DNA of 64,000 nt from Erysipelatoclostridium sp. An173. GTDB taxonomy: Bacteria; Bacillota_I; Bacilli_A; Erysipelotrichales; Coprobacillaceae. The DNA lies in NCBI RefSeq assembly GCF_002160495.1, contig NZ_NFKR01000002.1, forward strand, positions 1 through 64,000. Reading direction: 5' to 3'. Each line of letters starts with the position of its first letter. The stretch's first letter is position 1. A program made the position numbers and the translations under genes. Below, one piece after another: positions 1 through 8,811 of this stretch. The notes beneath the pieces are model-generated. The model saw only the letters and a program-made list of their open reading frames with translations, was not told the DNA's origin and made no database searches.

Positions 1-2
1 AG

Positions 3-437
3 AATGATGAATTATTAAGAGTGGTGATGTTACTGTTTGGAATGAGTGGAAGAAGTGTTCAAGAGATAAGGGGAATTTTAGAAAAAGAATATGGTTTTAA
101 AATGAGTGAAGAGTTAAAGAAAGGAGTTGAAAATATGTGTAACTTAGCGCAAGGATTAATAATTGAAAATCAAGCATTAGGACGACAAATAGGAAAAAAA
201 GAAGGAATATTAGAAGGACGCGCTAAAGAAAAATATGAAATATTAATAAGTCTATTAGAACAAACAGATATTTCATTGAAAAAAGCAATGGAGATAGTTG
301 GATTAGTAAAAAAAGATGAAATCAAGGAAACTATTGATAAACTGATTGAAGATTTAACTTTAAAAGAAGGCTATATAAATGGAAAACCAACTACTATAAC
401 AATAGAAAGAATAATTAATGAAGCAAAGAGGAATTAG
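3..437 (+). CDS. Rpn family/PD-(D/E)XK putative transposase, C-terminal part
   Basis: This is the 3' end of a gene that begins before the window. The reading frame stays open to the first bases, and the GTG at 21 is not a convincing start because it has no ribosome binding site. The visible 145 residues are charged and helical, with a hydrophobic stretch MLLFGMSG followed by Lys/Glu-rich helices. This resembles the C-terminal region of Rpn-type recombination-promoting nucleases or PD-(D/E)XK transposase-family proteins common in gut Firmicutes. The nuclease domain itself lies outside the window, so activity cannot be judged. The stop codon lies inside a strong terminator hairpin. Confidence 0.55.
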   Translation, partial: NDELLRVVMLLFGMSGRSVQEIRGILEKEYGFKMSEELKKGVENMCNLAQGLIIENQALGRQIGKKEGILEGRAKEKYEILISLLEQTDISLKKAMEIVGLVKKDEIKETIDKLIEDLTLKEGYINGKPTTITIERIINEAKRN

Positions 438-469
438 TTTAATGTTATAACTAATTCCTCTTTGTTAAT
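424..469 (+). terminator. Intrinsic terminator after the Rpn-like gene
   Basis: A perfect 14-bp stem pairs 424-437 with 451-464 across a 13-nt loop. The following tract is only moderately T-rich. The left arm contains the stop codon of the gene above. Confidence 0.75.
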
Positions 470-594
470 CTATATTAATAAGAAAAACAATTTATAAAAT
501 GTTTTCTTTTATCATAAATTTGTAAGAATATTATCATTAAATACAGTGATATAACTAGATATAATGCGCTAGAATTTTATCAGGAGGTGGCAAT

Positions 595-660
595 ATGAAA
601 AGAATTAAAGATTTTTTTGCTATTGTAGTATTTAGTTTTAAGCTCTATTTTAATAAATAA
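595..660 (+). CDS. Possible 21-residue peptide
   Basis: A short frame starts with ATG behind an unusually strong AGGAGGTGG ribosome binding site (583-591) and encodes 21 residues. It has a basic N-terminus (MKRIKDFF), then a short hydrophobic segment and a basic end. A TATAAT-like -10 lies at 560-565, but no good -35 was seen. Such a short basic/hydrophobic peptide could be a membrane peptide, a leader peptide or noise. The ribosome binding site is the only real support. Confidence 0.35.
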   Translation: MKRIKDFFAIVVFSFKLYFNK

Positions 661-699
661 ATTAAAATTTATGATATGATGAATATAGGTGGTGATTAA

Positions 700-1134
700 A
701 TGGCTGATTTACAACGTTTTATTGATGCTCAAAAAAATAGCTATGATCAAGCTTTAAAAGAAATAAAAAATGGCTGCAAGGTTAGTCATTGGATGTGGTA
801 TATTTTCCCACAGATTAAAGGATTGGGGCATAGTTCAACTGCAGTTTATTATGCTATTGATTCTTTAGATGAGGCTAAAGAATATCTCCAAAATCCTATT
901 TTAAATAAAAGATTGTTCGAAATTAGTAATGCATTATTAGAATTAAAAAATAATAATCCAGTTATAATTTTAGGTTATCCTGATAATTTAAAGTTACAAT
1001 CATCAATGACATTATTTTATGTGGCAAGTAAAAACAAAGTTTTTAAACAAGTTATTGATAAATTTTATGATGGGCAATTTGATAAAAATACGTTAAGAAT
1101 TATTGGTATTGAAACTAATAGTGATCTGCAATAA
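700..1134 (+). CDS. DUF1810 family protein
   Basis: A 144-residue protein that matches my memory of the DUF1810 family. It starts with ADLQRFIDAQ, has the aromatic block SHWMWYIFPQ at about residues 29-38, the GLGHSSTA motif, and the SSMTLFY segment near residue 105. The family is small, single-domain and cytosolic; its biochemical function is not established. The start ATG follows a GGTGGTG ribosome binding site. It stands alone, convergent with the zinc-ribbon gene downstream, only 14 bases away. Confidence 0.8.
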   Translation: MADLQRFIDAQKNSYDQALKEIKNGCKVSHWMWYIFPQIKGLGHSSTAVYYAIDSLDEAKEYLQNPILNKRLFEISNALLELKNNNPVIILGYPDNLKLQSSMTLFYVASKNKVFKQVIDKFYDGQFDKNTLRIIGIETNSDLQ

Positions 1135-1148
1135 AGCAAATCACTATT

Positions 1149-1670
1149 TTAATATTTGATGATATTAATATTTCTTTTCATTTGCATAAATTGACTATGA
1201 TGATGATCAAGAAAATAATTTACAATATTAGATTCATTACTTTCTAAAGATAAATTTGCACTTTCTAAATAGATTTTCCATTTCTTTTCATAATTCTTGA
1301 CTACATAATAGATATTTGATAAATCAATGGCACTATGCTGATCTAAAAAATCAACTAATGAATGATTATAATATGATTTCAATATTTCGATTTGTGTAGC
1401 TACTAAAAGCATTGAAGAAGGAACCATATTTTGAACAAGAACTGCATGAGTTCTACCGCAATGTTTACACATTACTCTTTGAATTTGAATACAGATTTTT
1501 CGATCGGGAATTTTATAATGACGAGGATATGTACCAATTTTAACTAAAGTGCCTTTTTGACCACAAGTACACCTTATCTTTTTAAAATTGATTAATTTAA
1601 TTATTGAGTCGTATAATTCTTGGGTTATTTCAACATTAAAATATTCGCTATTATCGGTGATGGCAATCAT
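1149..1670 (-). CDS. Zinc-ribbon protein, DUF6431-like
   Basis: A 173-residue protein with an N-terminal zinc-ribbon-like arrangement: Cys34-X-Cys36 and Cys68-X2-Cys71, the second in MCKHCGRTHAV. Its C-terminal half is helical with no motif I recognise. Small proteins of this shape, often called DUF6431, occur next to or within insertion sequences in gut Firmicutes and may be transposon-associated DNA-binding factors. Neither a partner gene nor terminal repeats are visible here. The family name is from memory and uncertain; the metal-binding cysteines are directly visible. The 274 bases upstream hold no gene. Confidence 0.5.
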   Translation of the reverse strand: MIAITDNSEYFNVEITQELYDSIIKLINFKKIRCTCGQKGTLVKIGTYPRHYKIPDRKICIQIQRVMCKHCGRTHAVLVQNMVPSSMLLVATQIEILKSYYNHSLVDFLDQHSAIDLSNIYYVVKNYEKKWKIYLESANLSLESNESNIVNYFLDHHHSQFMQMKRNINIIKY

Positions 1671-1893
1671 ATTATCCCTCCATTTATAACTAAAAATTTA
1701 TCTAGATGTAATAGTTAAATTATTTAATTATAAAAAGGGTAATCGAAGATCAATAAAGTATAGTGGGTTATAATAGTTAATAGGTCGTTAGGGTAATACT
1801 GTATCTTCTATTATTATATCAGTTAAATTTGTTAATCGGTAGCAACAGTTTTGAATAATTATTAAAATTAAACTACTAATTTTAAATTATAAT

Positions 1894-1929
1894 AAAAAAG
1901 AGATTTCTTATTTCACTAAAAAATCTCTT
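1894..1929 (-). terminator. Terminator of the trehalose operon
   Basis: Stem AAGAGATTT (1898-1906) pairs with AAATCTCTT (1921-1929). On the minus strand it is followed by a T tract (A run at 1894-1899). It lies just beyond the stop of the phosphotrehalase gene. Confidence 0.75.
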
Positions 1930-1944
1930 GATAATCGATATATA

Positions 1945-3585
1945 TTATTTTTTGATTAAAACTAACGATTCATATGGTTTTAAAATTATTGTATCTTCTA
2001 ATGTGTTTCTTTGAACATTAGAAAGTAAAATATCATATTGACTAGCATCAACAGTAATTGTTGATTGATTATCATCATAGAAATGATTATAGACAATTAT
2101 TTCATCATTTTGATCAATTCGTTTATAAGCAAAAATAGTAGGATGATCAAGTAATAATGGCTCATACGCACCTTGTAGGATAACTGAATATTGTTTACGT
2201 AATTTAATAAGTTTTTGATAGTAATAGAACACTGAATCTAAATCTTTTAAATTGTTTTCAACATTTATATCATGGTAATTTTCATTGACAGCAATCCATG
2301 GTTCTACATTAGAAAATCCAGCGTAACGGTGATTATTCCATTGCATTGGTGTTCGTGCGTTATCTCTAGATTTACTTTGTAAGATTTGATAAATTTCATC
2401 TTCTGACATGCCATTTTGTTTTAAGATTTTAAAAGCATTTAAACTTTCAACATCTTGGTATTGTTCAATGTTATCAAAGTAGGCATTGGTCATTCCAATT
2501 TCTTCTCCTTGATAGATATAAGGAGTTCCTCTTAGTAAATGAATTGTTGTTGCAAGCATTTTAGCTGATTCTTTAGGGTAGTTTTTATCATCCCCAAATC
2601 GTGAAAGAACTCGGGGCTGATCATGACAGCACCAAAAAAGTGCGTTCCAGCCATGACCCTCTTGCATGCCTAGTTGCCAATCATTTAATAATTGTTTTAA
2701 TTCTTGAAAATCAAAAGGCATTAAAGTCCATTTTTCTTTATTTTTATAGTCTACTTTTAGATGATGGAAGCTAAATACCATTGATAATTCATGATTATTA
2801 GGATTGGTATAACCAACGCAATTATCTATTGATGTTGCTGACATTTCCCCAACCGTAATAATATCATCATATTTTCCAAAAGAATTTTGAGCTAATTCTT
2901 GAAGATATGTATGAACTAAAGGACGATCTGTATAGAATCTTTTTCCAACTCCTTCATAATCATCTTCAAATGATTCTTTATCGATTAAATTAATGACATC
3001 AAATCGAAATCCTTTTATTCCTTTTTCAATCCAGAAATTAACGATATTAGCCATTTCTTTTCTAACTTCAGGATTTTTCCAGTTCAAATCTGCCTGAGTT
3101 TCATCAAATAAATGTAAGTAATATTCATCAAATTTTTCGACATATTTCCAGGCATTACCACCAAATTTAGATTGCCAGTTAGTTGGCGGATTACCATTTT
3201 TCCCTTTTTTGAAAATATAATAATCTTTGTATTTTTGTTCGCCATTTAATGCTTTTTTAAACCATTGATGATTAGTAGAAGTATGATTAAAGACCATATC
3301 GAACATTAAGTAGATATTATGTTTTTTAGCTTCACTGATCAACTTTTCTAAATCAGCCATTGTGCCATAGCTAGGATCAATAGCGTAATAATCTTCAATA
3401 TCATAACCATTATCATTTTGCGGTGAAACAAAAATAGGATTTAACCAAATATAATCAACACCTAGTTTTTCTAAATAATCTAGATGTTTAATAATTCCAT
3501 TAATGTCACCAAAACCATCATTATTACTATCTTGAAATGATTTGGGATAAATTTGATATACAACTTTATCTTGAAAATTTGCCAT
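1945..3585 (-). CDS. treC: Alpha,alpha-phosphotrehalase (trehalose-6-phosphate hydrolase)
   Basis: A cytosolic GH13 enzyme of 546 residues, the usual family length. It splits trehalose 6-phosphate into glucose and glucose 6-phosphate. The GH13 catalytic triad is visible: nucleophile Asp196 in GFRFDVINLI, acid/base Glu247 in VGEMSA, and Asp322 in CCHDQPR. The VINLI extension after the nucleophile favours phosphotrehalase over oligo-1,6-glucosidase, and the neighbour agrees: the trehalose PTS permease ends seven bases upstream. The two form an operon reading permease then hydrolase. No TreR regulator gene is nearby. Confidence 0.92.
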   Translation of the reverse strand: MANFQDKVVYQIYPKSFQDSNNDGFGDINGIIKHLDYLEKLGVDYIWLNPIFVSPQNDNGYDIEDYYAIDPSYGTMADLEKLISEAKKHNIYLMFDMVFNHTSTNHQWFKKALNGEQKYKDYYIFKKGKNGNPPTNWQSKFGGNAWKYVEKFDEYYLHLFDETQADLNWKNPEVRKEMANIVNFWIEKGIKGFRFDVINLIDKESFEDDYEGVGKRFYTDRPLVHTYLQELAQNSFGKYDDIITVGEMSATSIDNCVGYTNPNNHELSMVFSFHHLKVDYKNKEKWTLMPFDFQELKQLLNDWQLGMQEGHGWNALFWCCHDQPRVLSRFGDDKNYPKESAKMLATTIHLLRGTPYIYQGEEIGMTNAYFDNIEQYQDVESLNAFKILKQNGMSEDEIYQILQSKSRDNARTPMQWNNHRYAGFSNVEPWIAVNENYHDINVENNLKDLDSVFYYYQKLIKLRKQYSVILQGAYEPLLLDHPTIFAYKRIDQNDEIIVYNHFYDDNQSTITVDASQYDILLSNVQRNTLEDTIILKPYESLVLIKK

Positions 3586-3592
3586 TTTATTA

Positions 3593-5425
3593 TTATCCTT
3601 TCCATTTAAAAATATTTTCTTGTTTTAATTGTACAAATTGCTCATTACATTCAATATGCTCGCCACTAGTAAATACAACCGGAGAAACAACCGATTTTTT
3701 TTGTGATAAAACATATTCAAGATCTACTTTAGCGATAGTTTGTCCTTGTTTAATACAATCTCCTTGATTAACGAAAGATTCAAAACCCTTACCATTTAAC
3801 TGGACGGTATCCATACCAATATGAATTAAAACTTCTAATCCATCATCACGTTTCAATCCATAAGCATGTTTGGTAGGAAAAGTCATTATCACTTCACCAC
3901 TAAATGGTGCAATAATTTCACCGTTTTTTAATTCTACTGCAAAGCCATCACCCATTAAGCCTTGTGAAAATACCTGATCTTCTACTTTAGATAATGGTAT
4001 TAGATTGCCAGCCATTGGGCAAATAAAATCTTTTTCTTTATTTGATTTTGCAGGGGTAGCTAATTTTTTTCTACCAGATACATAAGTTAAAATAAAGGGG
4101 ATACCAATAGCAACAGCCACCGCTAATAAATAATAACCCCAGAATTCTGGTTTGATTGAAATAATTGCTGGTAGTCCACCAATTCCAATACTGAAAGCCT
4201 GGATACCAAACCCAACTGAGATTGCAGCTGCAATCGCTGAACCAATCATACCACTAATTAATGGAAAATGATGTTTAATATTTACATCGAATAAAGCTGG
4301 TTCACTAACACCTAAATAACAGGAAATACAGGCAGGGGCATTTATTTTACGAGCATTTTTGTCATTTCTTTGTAATACAAACATCGCTAATACACTAGAA
4401 GCCTGAGCTATATTAGACAAAGCAATCATTGGCCAAAGAATAGTACCACCAAAAGTAGTAGTTAAAATAGTATCAATGATGATTGTTAAATGATGCAATC
4501 CCGTCATGACAAAAGGAACATAAATAAAACTAATTATAGCAGCTATAATTATTGCCAGGTTTGAAGTAAAAGCGCTATTAACAACATTTGCGATAATACT
4601 TTCAATGATTAAACCAATAGGACCTAAAATTACATAAGTAACAAATACAGTCAATATTAAAGAACAAAAGGGAACAATAATCATTTTAATAGCATTTGGA
4701 ATAATTTTATTAAATGATTTTTCTATAAATACCAGCATAAAACCTGCTAGCATAGCCGTAACGATTTGTCCTTGATAATCGGTTATTGAAATTTGAACAA
4801 CTCCTAATTCCAAGCTAGAAATTGACTGTGGTATAACTAAAGTTAGACCTAATATAATTCCTAATATTTGTGTGGTTTCCATTTTTTTAGTTATTGACCA
4901 GACAATTCCTACTGGAAGTAATGGGAATATTGCTTCACTAATTAACCATAGAAAATGATCAAAGCTAGCTAAAAATGGATAAATATCTGTTAAGCTTTGA
5001 GTGCCATTATTAAAAAAATTAATTTCACTAATAATGTTTCTAAAACCTAAAATTAAACCACCACAAATTAAAGCCGGAATTAATGGGGCAAAGATTTCAC
5101 CTAGTATCGCAACTATTCTTTGAACATGGTTTTGTTTAGAATCATTATTTTTTATTGTTTCTTGGTCATTTTTTTCAATATTACTTATTTTAATAAAATC
5201 ATTATAGAAATTAGCTACTTCATTACCAATAATTACTTGAAATTGTCCAGATTGATTAAATGTCCCCTTAACAGATGGAATAGATTCAATTTTAGAGATA
5301 TCAGCAACACTTGAATCAATCAAGACAAAACGCATCCTAGTTACACAATGGGTTACAGCACGAATATTTGCTGTTCCACCAATATATTTTAATAATTCTT
5401 GAGCGTCATTTTCAAACTTACTCAT
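3593..5425 (-). CDS. treP: Trehalose-specific PTS permease EIIBCA
   Basis: A membrane permease of 610 residues that imports trehalose and phosphorylates it to trehalose 6-phosphate. Domain order is EIIB (about 1-85), with phosphorylated Cys27 in VTHCVTRMRF; EIIC (about 105-450), with some ten membrane segments; and EIIA (about 470-610), with His535 in VLIHIGMDTV as the phospho-acceptor and His520 as the supporting histidine. All phosphotransfer residues are present, so it is probably active. The sucrose/trehalose family cannot be split by sequence alone, but the phosphotrehalase immediately downstream decides for trehalose. A TATAAT-like -10 lies about 45 bases upstream. Confidence 0.92.
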   Translation of the reverse strand: MSKFENDAQELLKYIGGTANIRAVTHCVTRMRFVLIDSSVADISKIESIPSVKGTFNQSGQFQVIIGNEVANFYNDFIKISNIEKNDQETIKNNDSKQNHVQRIVAILGEIFAPLIPALICGGLILGFRNIISEINFFNNGTQSLTDIYPFLASFDHFLWLISEAIFPLLPVGIVWSITKKMETTQILGIILGLTLVIPQSISSLELGVVQISITDYQGQIVTAMLAGFMLVFIEKSFNKIIPNAIKMIIVPFCSLILTVFVTYVILGPIGLIIESIIANVVNSAFTSNLAIIIAAIISFIYVPFVMTGLHHLTIIIDTILTTTFGGTILWPMIALSNIAQASSVLAMFVLQRNDKNARKINAPACISCYLGVSEPALFDVNIKHHFPLISGMIGSAIAAAISVGFGIQAFSIGIGGLPAIISIKPEFWGYYLLAVAVAIGIPFILTYVSGRKKLATPAKSNKEKDFICPMAGNLIPLSKVEDQVFSQGLMGDGFAVELKNGEIIAPFSGEVIMTFPTKHAYGLKRDDGLEVLIHIGMDTVQLNGKGFESFVNQGDCIKQGQTIAKVDLEYVLSQKKSVVSPVVFTSGEHIECNEQFVQLKQENIFKWKG

Positions 5426-5482
5426 TTTTCCTCCTAATAAAAATGAATTTCTTCACTAATATTATACATAATTTTAGTAAAG

Positions 5483-5542
5483 AAAAAAGGTCCTGTAAAA
5501 TAGGACAATCATTATTAATGATAGCTTATTTTACAAAGACCG
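5483..5542 (-). terminator. Terminator after rubrerythrin
   Basis: A long imperfect hairpin on the minus strand (GGTCTTTGTAAAATA pairing with TATTTTACAGGACC) is followed by TTTTTTC. It closes the perR-rbr transcript before the trehalose promoter. Confidence 0.8.
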
Positions 5543-5563
5543 TTTATTTAGCCATTATAGTTA

Positions 5564-6148
5564 TTACCCTAAAAAGAAAGTATTAACTTCAAAATGTGCT
5601 TGAGGATGATCACAAGCTGGACATCTTTCAGGTGCTTCTAAACCTTCATAGATGAATCCACAGTTATTACATTTCCATACTACTGGTGCTTCACGTTTGA
5701 AAGTAGTACCATTTTCTAAAGCTTCTAATAATTTTAAATATCTAGCTTCATGATGTTTTTCAGCAATTGCAATACTATCTAAAACAGAAGCGATTTCTTC
5801 AAATCCTTCTTCACGAGCAGTTTTAGCAAAGCTTGGATACATTTCGCTATATTCTTCGTTTTCACCAGCAGCAGCTGCTTTTAAATTTTCAGCAGTGTTT
5901 CCAAGTAATACTGGGAAATTTCCTTCAGTATATACTGTTTCACCAGCTAAATCTTTATTTAAGAATTTCATTAATCTTTTAGCATGTTCTTTTTCTTGAT
6001 TTGCTGTTTCTAAGAAGATATTTTGAATTTGTACATATCCTTCTTTTTTAGCGATTGAAGCATAGTAAGTGTAACGATTACGAGCTTGGCTTTCTCCTGC
6101 AAAAGCATGCATTAAATTATTTGCAGTTTTTGTTCCTTTAAGTGTCAT
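5564..6148 (-). CDS. rbr: Rubrerythrin
   Basis: A non-haem diiron peroxidase that reduces hydrogen peroxide in the anaerobic cytosol. From the chosen start it has 194 residues. The ferritin-like domain carries the ligand motifs AGESQARNRY, ETANQEKEHA and AIAEKHHEARY. A C-terminal rubredoxin-like domain has the two CxxC pairs CNNC and CPAC. An upstream in-frame ATG at 6166 exists, but the sequence right after it (GGAGGAAAA) is the ribosome binding site for the ATG at 6148, and the family normally begins MxLKGTKT. It follows perR closely and is probably co-transcribed and peroxide-inducible. Confidence 0.93.
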   Translation of the reverse strand: MTLKGTKTANNLMHAFAGESQARNRYTYYASIAKKEGYVQIQNIFLETANQEKEHAKRLMKFLNKDLAGETVYTEGNFPVLLGNTAENLKAAAAGENEEYSEMYPSFAKTAREEGFEEIASVLDSIAIAEKHHEARYLKLLEALENGTTFKREAPVVWKCNNCGFIYEGLEAPERCPACDHPQAHFEVNTFFLG

Positions 6149-6169
6149 AAGTAAATTTTCCTCCATATC

Positions 6170-6559
6170 CTAATTTTCTTTTTTTAAACAACATTCACAT
6201 GTACCGCTGAAAACAATTTCTATTTTTTCAATTCGATGGTTTGTTTGTTGTTTTACAACATTACTAATTTTTTCATCCTGGTAATTAATATCAAAAACTT
6301 TTTTACAATTATTGCAGATAAAATGATAATGGTCACTTAAGTCCCCGTCGAAATGGACTATGTTTTGGCCAACATCAAGTTTTCTGATCATTTGGGCATC
6401 CGCTAAAAAGTTAAGGTTTCTATATACGGTACCTAAACTTAATTCAGGGTGATCCTTTTTTAAATCACTATAAATTGCTTCAGCAGTTGGGTGGTCATGT
6501 CTTGCAATTAAATTGTTGTAGATAAGTTCACGTTGCTTGGAATATCTAGTTTTTGGCAT
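6170..6559 (-). CDS. perR: PerR-type peroxide-sensing Fur family repressor
   Basis: A 129-residue metalloregulator. All five regulatory-metal ligands known from Bacillus PerR have counterparts: His23 (DHPTAEAIY), Asp71, His77 and His79 (SDHYHFIC), and Asp90. The structural zinc site is Cys82, Cys85, Cys121 and Cys124. This pattern favours PerR over Fur or Zur. The ATG at 6559 is chosen because AAAGGAGG lies just before it; an in-frame ATG at 6625 sits in the promoter. The gene lies upstream of rubrerythrin, a classic PerR target, behind a 19-bp dyad, which implies autoregulation. Confidence 0.88.
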   Translation of the reverse strand: MPKTRYSKQRELIYNNLIARHDHPTAEAIYSDLKKDHPELSLGTVYRNLNFLADAQMIRKLDVGQNIVHFDGDLSDHYHFICNNCKKVFDINYQDEKISNVVKQQTNHRIEKIEIVFSGTCECCLKKEN

Positions 6560-6577
6560 TGTTACCTCCTTTACATA

Positions 6578-6625
6578 AATAGTAATGGTTACTATTATAA
6601 TATATTCTTTTGTTGGTTTAGTCAA
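6578..6625 (-). promoter_or_regulatory. perR promoter with Per/Fur-box dyad
   Basis: On the minus strand a TTGACT -35 (6620-6625) and TATTAT -10 (6597-6602) are spaced 17 bases apart. Immediately downstream is the palindrome AATAGTAATGGTTACTATT (6578-6596), eight paired positions on each side of a 3-bp centre. The position over the start of transcription fits a repressor site for PerR acting on its own operon. It resembles but is not identical to the Bacillus Per box. Confidence 0.75.
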
Positions 6626-6782
6626 CTGTTTTGCATAAGTTAGAAACTTTAATCAATTTTAAAAAAGATATTAATATTAATGTTTATTTTATTAAATTTA
6701 TAAATAACCCATTTGAAAAATAGTAATGTCTAAGAAAAGATACTTATTTTGCTCCTTTCGTTCGTTTATATTTTACATAAAT

Positions 6783-6824
6783 AAGCATTATAATACAACT
6801 TTATGTATATAATAATGCTTTTAA
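6783..6824. terminator. Weak hairpin, possible terminator
   Basis: AAGCATTAT (6783-6791) pairs with ATAATGCTT (6812-6820), with additional internal A-U pairing. It lies downstream of the minus-strand HAD gene. The T tract is poor on both strands. Nothing else recognisable was seen in 6626-6876. Confidence 0.35.
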
Positions 6825-6876
6825 AAATAAAAACAGATCAAAAACTATATCAAATAGTCTTTAATCCTGCTTTATT

Positions 6877-7734
6877 TTAATCATTTAATTCTGGGATAAA
6901 TTTATATAATGCATCAGCAATACCATCTTCATCATTTGAACCAGTGATATATTGACTGATTTCTTTTAATTCATCAACAGCGTTAGCCATTGCAACACCT
7001 AAACCAGCATATTTAACCATAGAGGCATCGTTTTGACCATCACCAAAAGCAATCATTTCTTCTTGTTTATAACCCATTGGTTTTAAAACTGCATCTAATG
7101 CTTTAGCTTTATCAATTCCTTGAGCAGTAAATTCAAAATAGAAAGGACCAGTAAACATACAGCTTAGAGTATCTTTAAATGGCGCCATCATTTCTTGATA
7201 ATTAGCTTGTAAATATTCAGGGTCGCTTGTAGTTAAAATTTTATTAATTTCAAAATCAGCGAACTTAGCTAAATCATCTACTTCACATAATTTATATTTA
7301 CCACCACGTGATTCATATTCAAAAACATTGAATGGTTTACCATTAAAATTGATATAATTGTCATATACATTTGTTACATACATATATTCACCTTTATCAA
7401 TCATTGGACGAACTCGATCAAATTTTTTCATATGTTCTAAGACTGCTTTACCTTCAGCAACTGATAATGGCTGATTAAACAATGTTTCCATTGTCTGACA
7501 ATCAACGACCTTACTTCCGTTATAACAAACAAATAAACCATGATAACGATCCATTTCTAGTTCTTTTCCTAAATCAACTAATCCTGAAGTTGGCCGTCCT
7601 GAAGCCAAAATCAATTTAATTCCTTTTTCTTCTGCTTTAATTAATGCTTCTTTTGTTTTTGGCGTAACAATTTTTTCACTATTTGTTAAAGTGCCATCAA
7701 CATCCATAATAATTACTTTATAACTATTTTCCAT
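6877..7734 (-). CDS. Cof-type HAD-IIB phosphatase
   Basis: A cytosolic sugar-phosphate phosphatase of the Cof/YidA group, 285 residues. HAD motifs are in order: DVDGTLT near residue 11, ASGRP near 44, a conserved Lys near 214, and GDGQND near 236. The large C2B cap sits between motifs II and III. Substrate is unknown; relatives act on a range of phosphorylated sugars and on FMN or PLP. It is monocistronic with a GAGGTGG ribosome binding site. A second, distinct member lies at 62005-62856. Confidence 0.9.
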   Translation of the reverse strand: MENSYKVIIMDVDGTLTNSEKIVTPKTKEALIKAEEKGIKLILASGRPTSGLVDLGKELEMDRYHGLFVCYNGSKVVDCQTMETLFNQPLSVAEGKAVLEHMKKFDRVRPMIDKGEYMYVTNVYDNYINFNGKPFNVFEYESRGGKYKLCEVDDLAKFADFEINKILTTSDPEYLQANYQEMMAPFKDTLSCMFTGPFYFEFTAQGIDKAKALDAVLKPMGYKQEEMIAFGDGQNDASMVKYAGLGVAMANAVDELKEISQYITGSNDEDGIADALYKFIPELND

Positions 7735-7853
7735 AATTCCACCTCGCTGTATCCATTATACTAAATTTCACAAATAAAATAATTGCTTTTATCAAAAATG
7801 AAAATATAAGTCAATTTTTCTGATATATAATAAAGTAATTTGATAAAATTATA

Positions 7854-8762
7854 TCAAATACTCAAATATAAATAACAAAGTATAAACGAAAAAATACCAT
7901 GGTATAAACGAGCTAGGAAATATTTTTTAAAACTATAATCGATTTCATCTAATAAATTATCAGTTTGCATCATTACACTTAACCCGCTAAATGATAAATT
8001 AAAACAAATCAAACTATAGACTAATGGCGTATGTTCAAACTGTAATAAACCAAGACTGCCGGAGCTAAATTCTAAAATTCCTAAAATAACAGCATTGATA
8101 AAGGAATCATTGATAAAGTGACTAATTGCATAACCTATAAATTGAAATACTAACATGTATCCTAAAATAAAAATAAATGCATAACATGATGATAAGATAC
8201 TTTTTTTTAGGGCATCAACGAAATTTAAATGCGGTTGTTTTATTTTAGCGATTGCTTCTTGTAAACTTAAAAAAGAATAATGTTGACGATAGCATAGGGC
8301 TTTTATTATACTAGGTATTAAATGACAGATATAAATAACTAGTGGTATTTCTAAATTTAAAGATACAAAGATAAAAGAAATAGAGGCAAAAGAAGCAATG
8401 GATAATAAATGCTGCAGTTCTTGAAGGTTAATGTATTTTAGTTCATAGGCTTCTTTGATCATTTTTACATTGGTTGGATAACCACAAAAAAAAGAAATAA
8501 AGTATATTGAAGACATGATTGGTGATAATTTAAATAATGGTTTAAAAAACCATTGAATTATATAACTAAAGAAGTTCAATAAGCCAAGTAAAAGGCATAA
8601 GGAAATAAGAATCATAAATGGTAATAATGAAGGTAGTAGATTATTGATAACAATTTTAATTACGTTATTTGATAGTGCGACAATTTGAAACATATTAAAA
8701 AAAGAAAATAAAGTAATAAAAGCAACTAAAATCAAAGTAAAATAGTAATTAATTTTTTTCAT
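7854..8762 (-). CDS. YlbJ-like/nucleoside-recognition (Gate) membrane protein
   Basis: A polytopic membrane protein of 302 residues with about eight hydrophobic segments. The conserved loop FFCGYPTNVKMIKEA (about 92-106) and the mirrored SGSLGLL loop in the second half match the Gate-domain architecture of sporulation protein YlbJ and SpmA/B relatives. YlbJ is needed for spore cortex in Bacillus. It is divergently transcribed from hflX, from a 49-base intergenic region. I infer the family from topology and the GYP motif; the sporulation role is not shown here. Confidence 0.6.
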   Translation of the reverse strand: MKKINYYFTLILVAFITLFSFFNMFQIVALSNNVIKIVINNLLPSLLPFMILISLCLLLGLLNFFSYIIQWFFKPLFKLSPIMSSIYFISFFCGYPTNVKMIKEAYELKYINLQELQHLLSIASFASISFIFVSLNLEIPLVIYICHLIPSIIKALCYRQHYSFLSLQEAIAKIKQPHLNFVDALKKSILSSCYAFIFILGYMLVFQFIGYAISHFINDSFINAVILGILEFSSGSLGLLQFEHTPLVYSLICFNLSFSGLSVMMQTDNLLDEIDYSFKKYFLARLYHGIFSFILCYLYLSI

Positions 8763-8811
8763 AAGCTTTCCTTCTTGATTTTGATAATGTAAAATATAGT
8801 AGGGTGAAATA

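Noticed and set aside
3537-3767. Open frame on the plus strand across the treC/treP junction
   Set aside because: Antisense to two well-supported genes, no ribosome binding site, no protein family.
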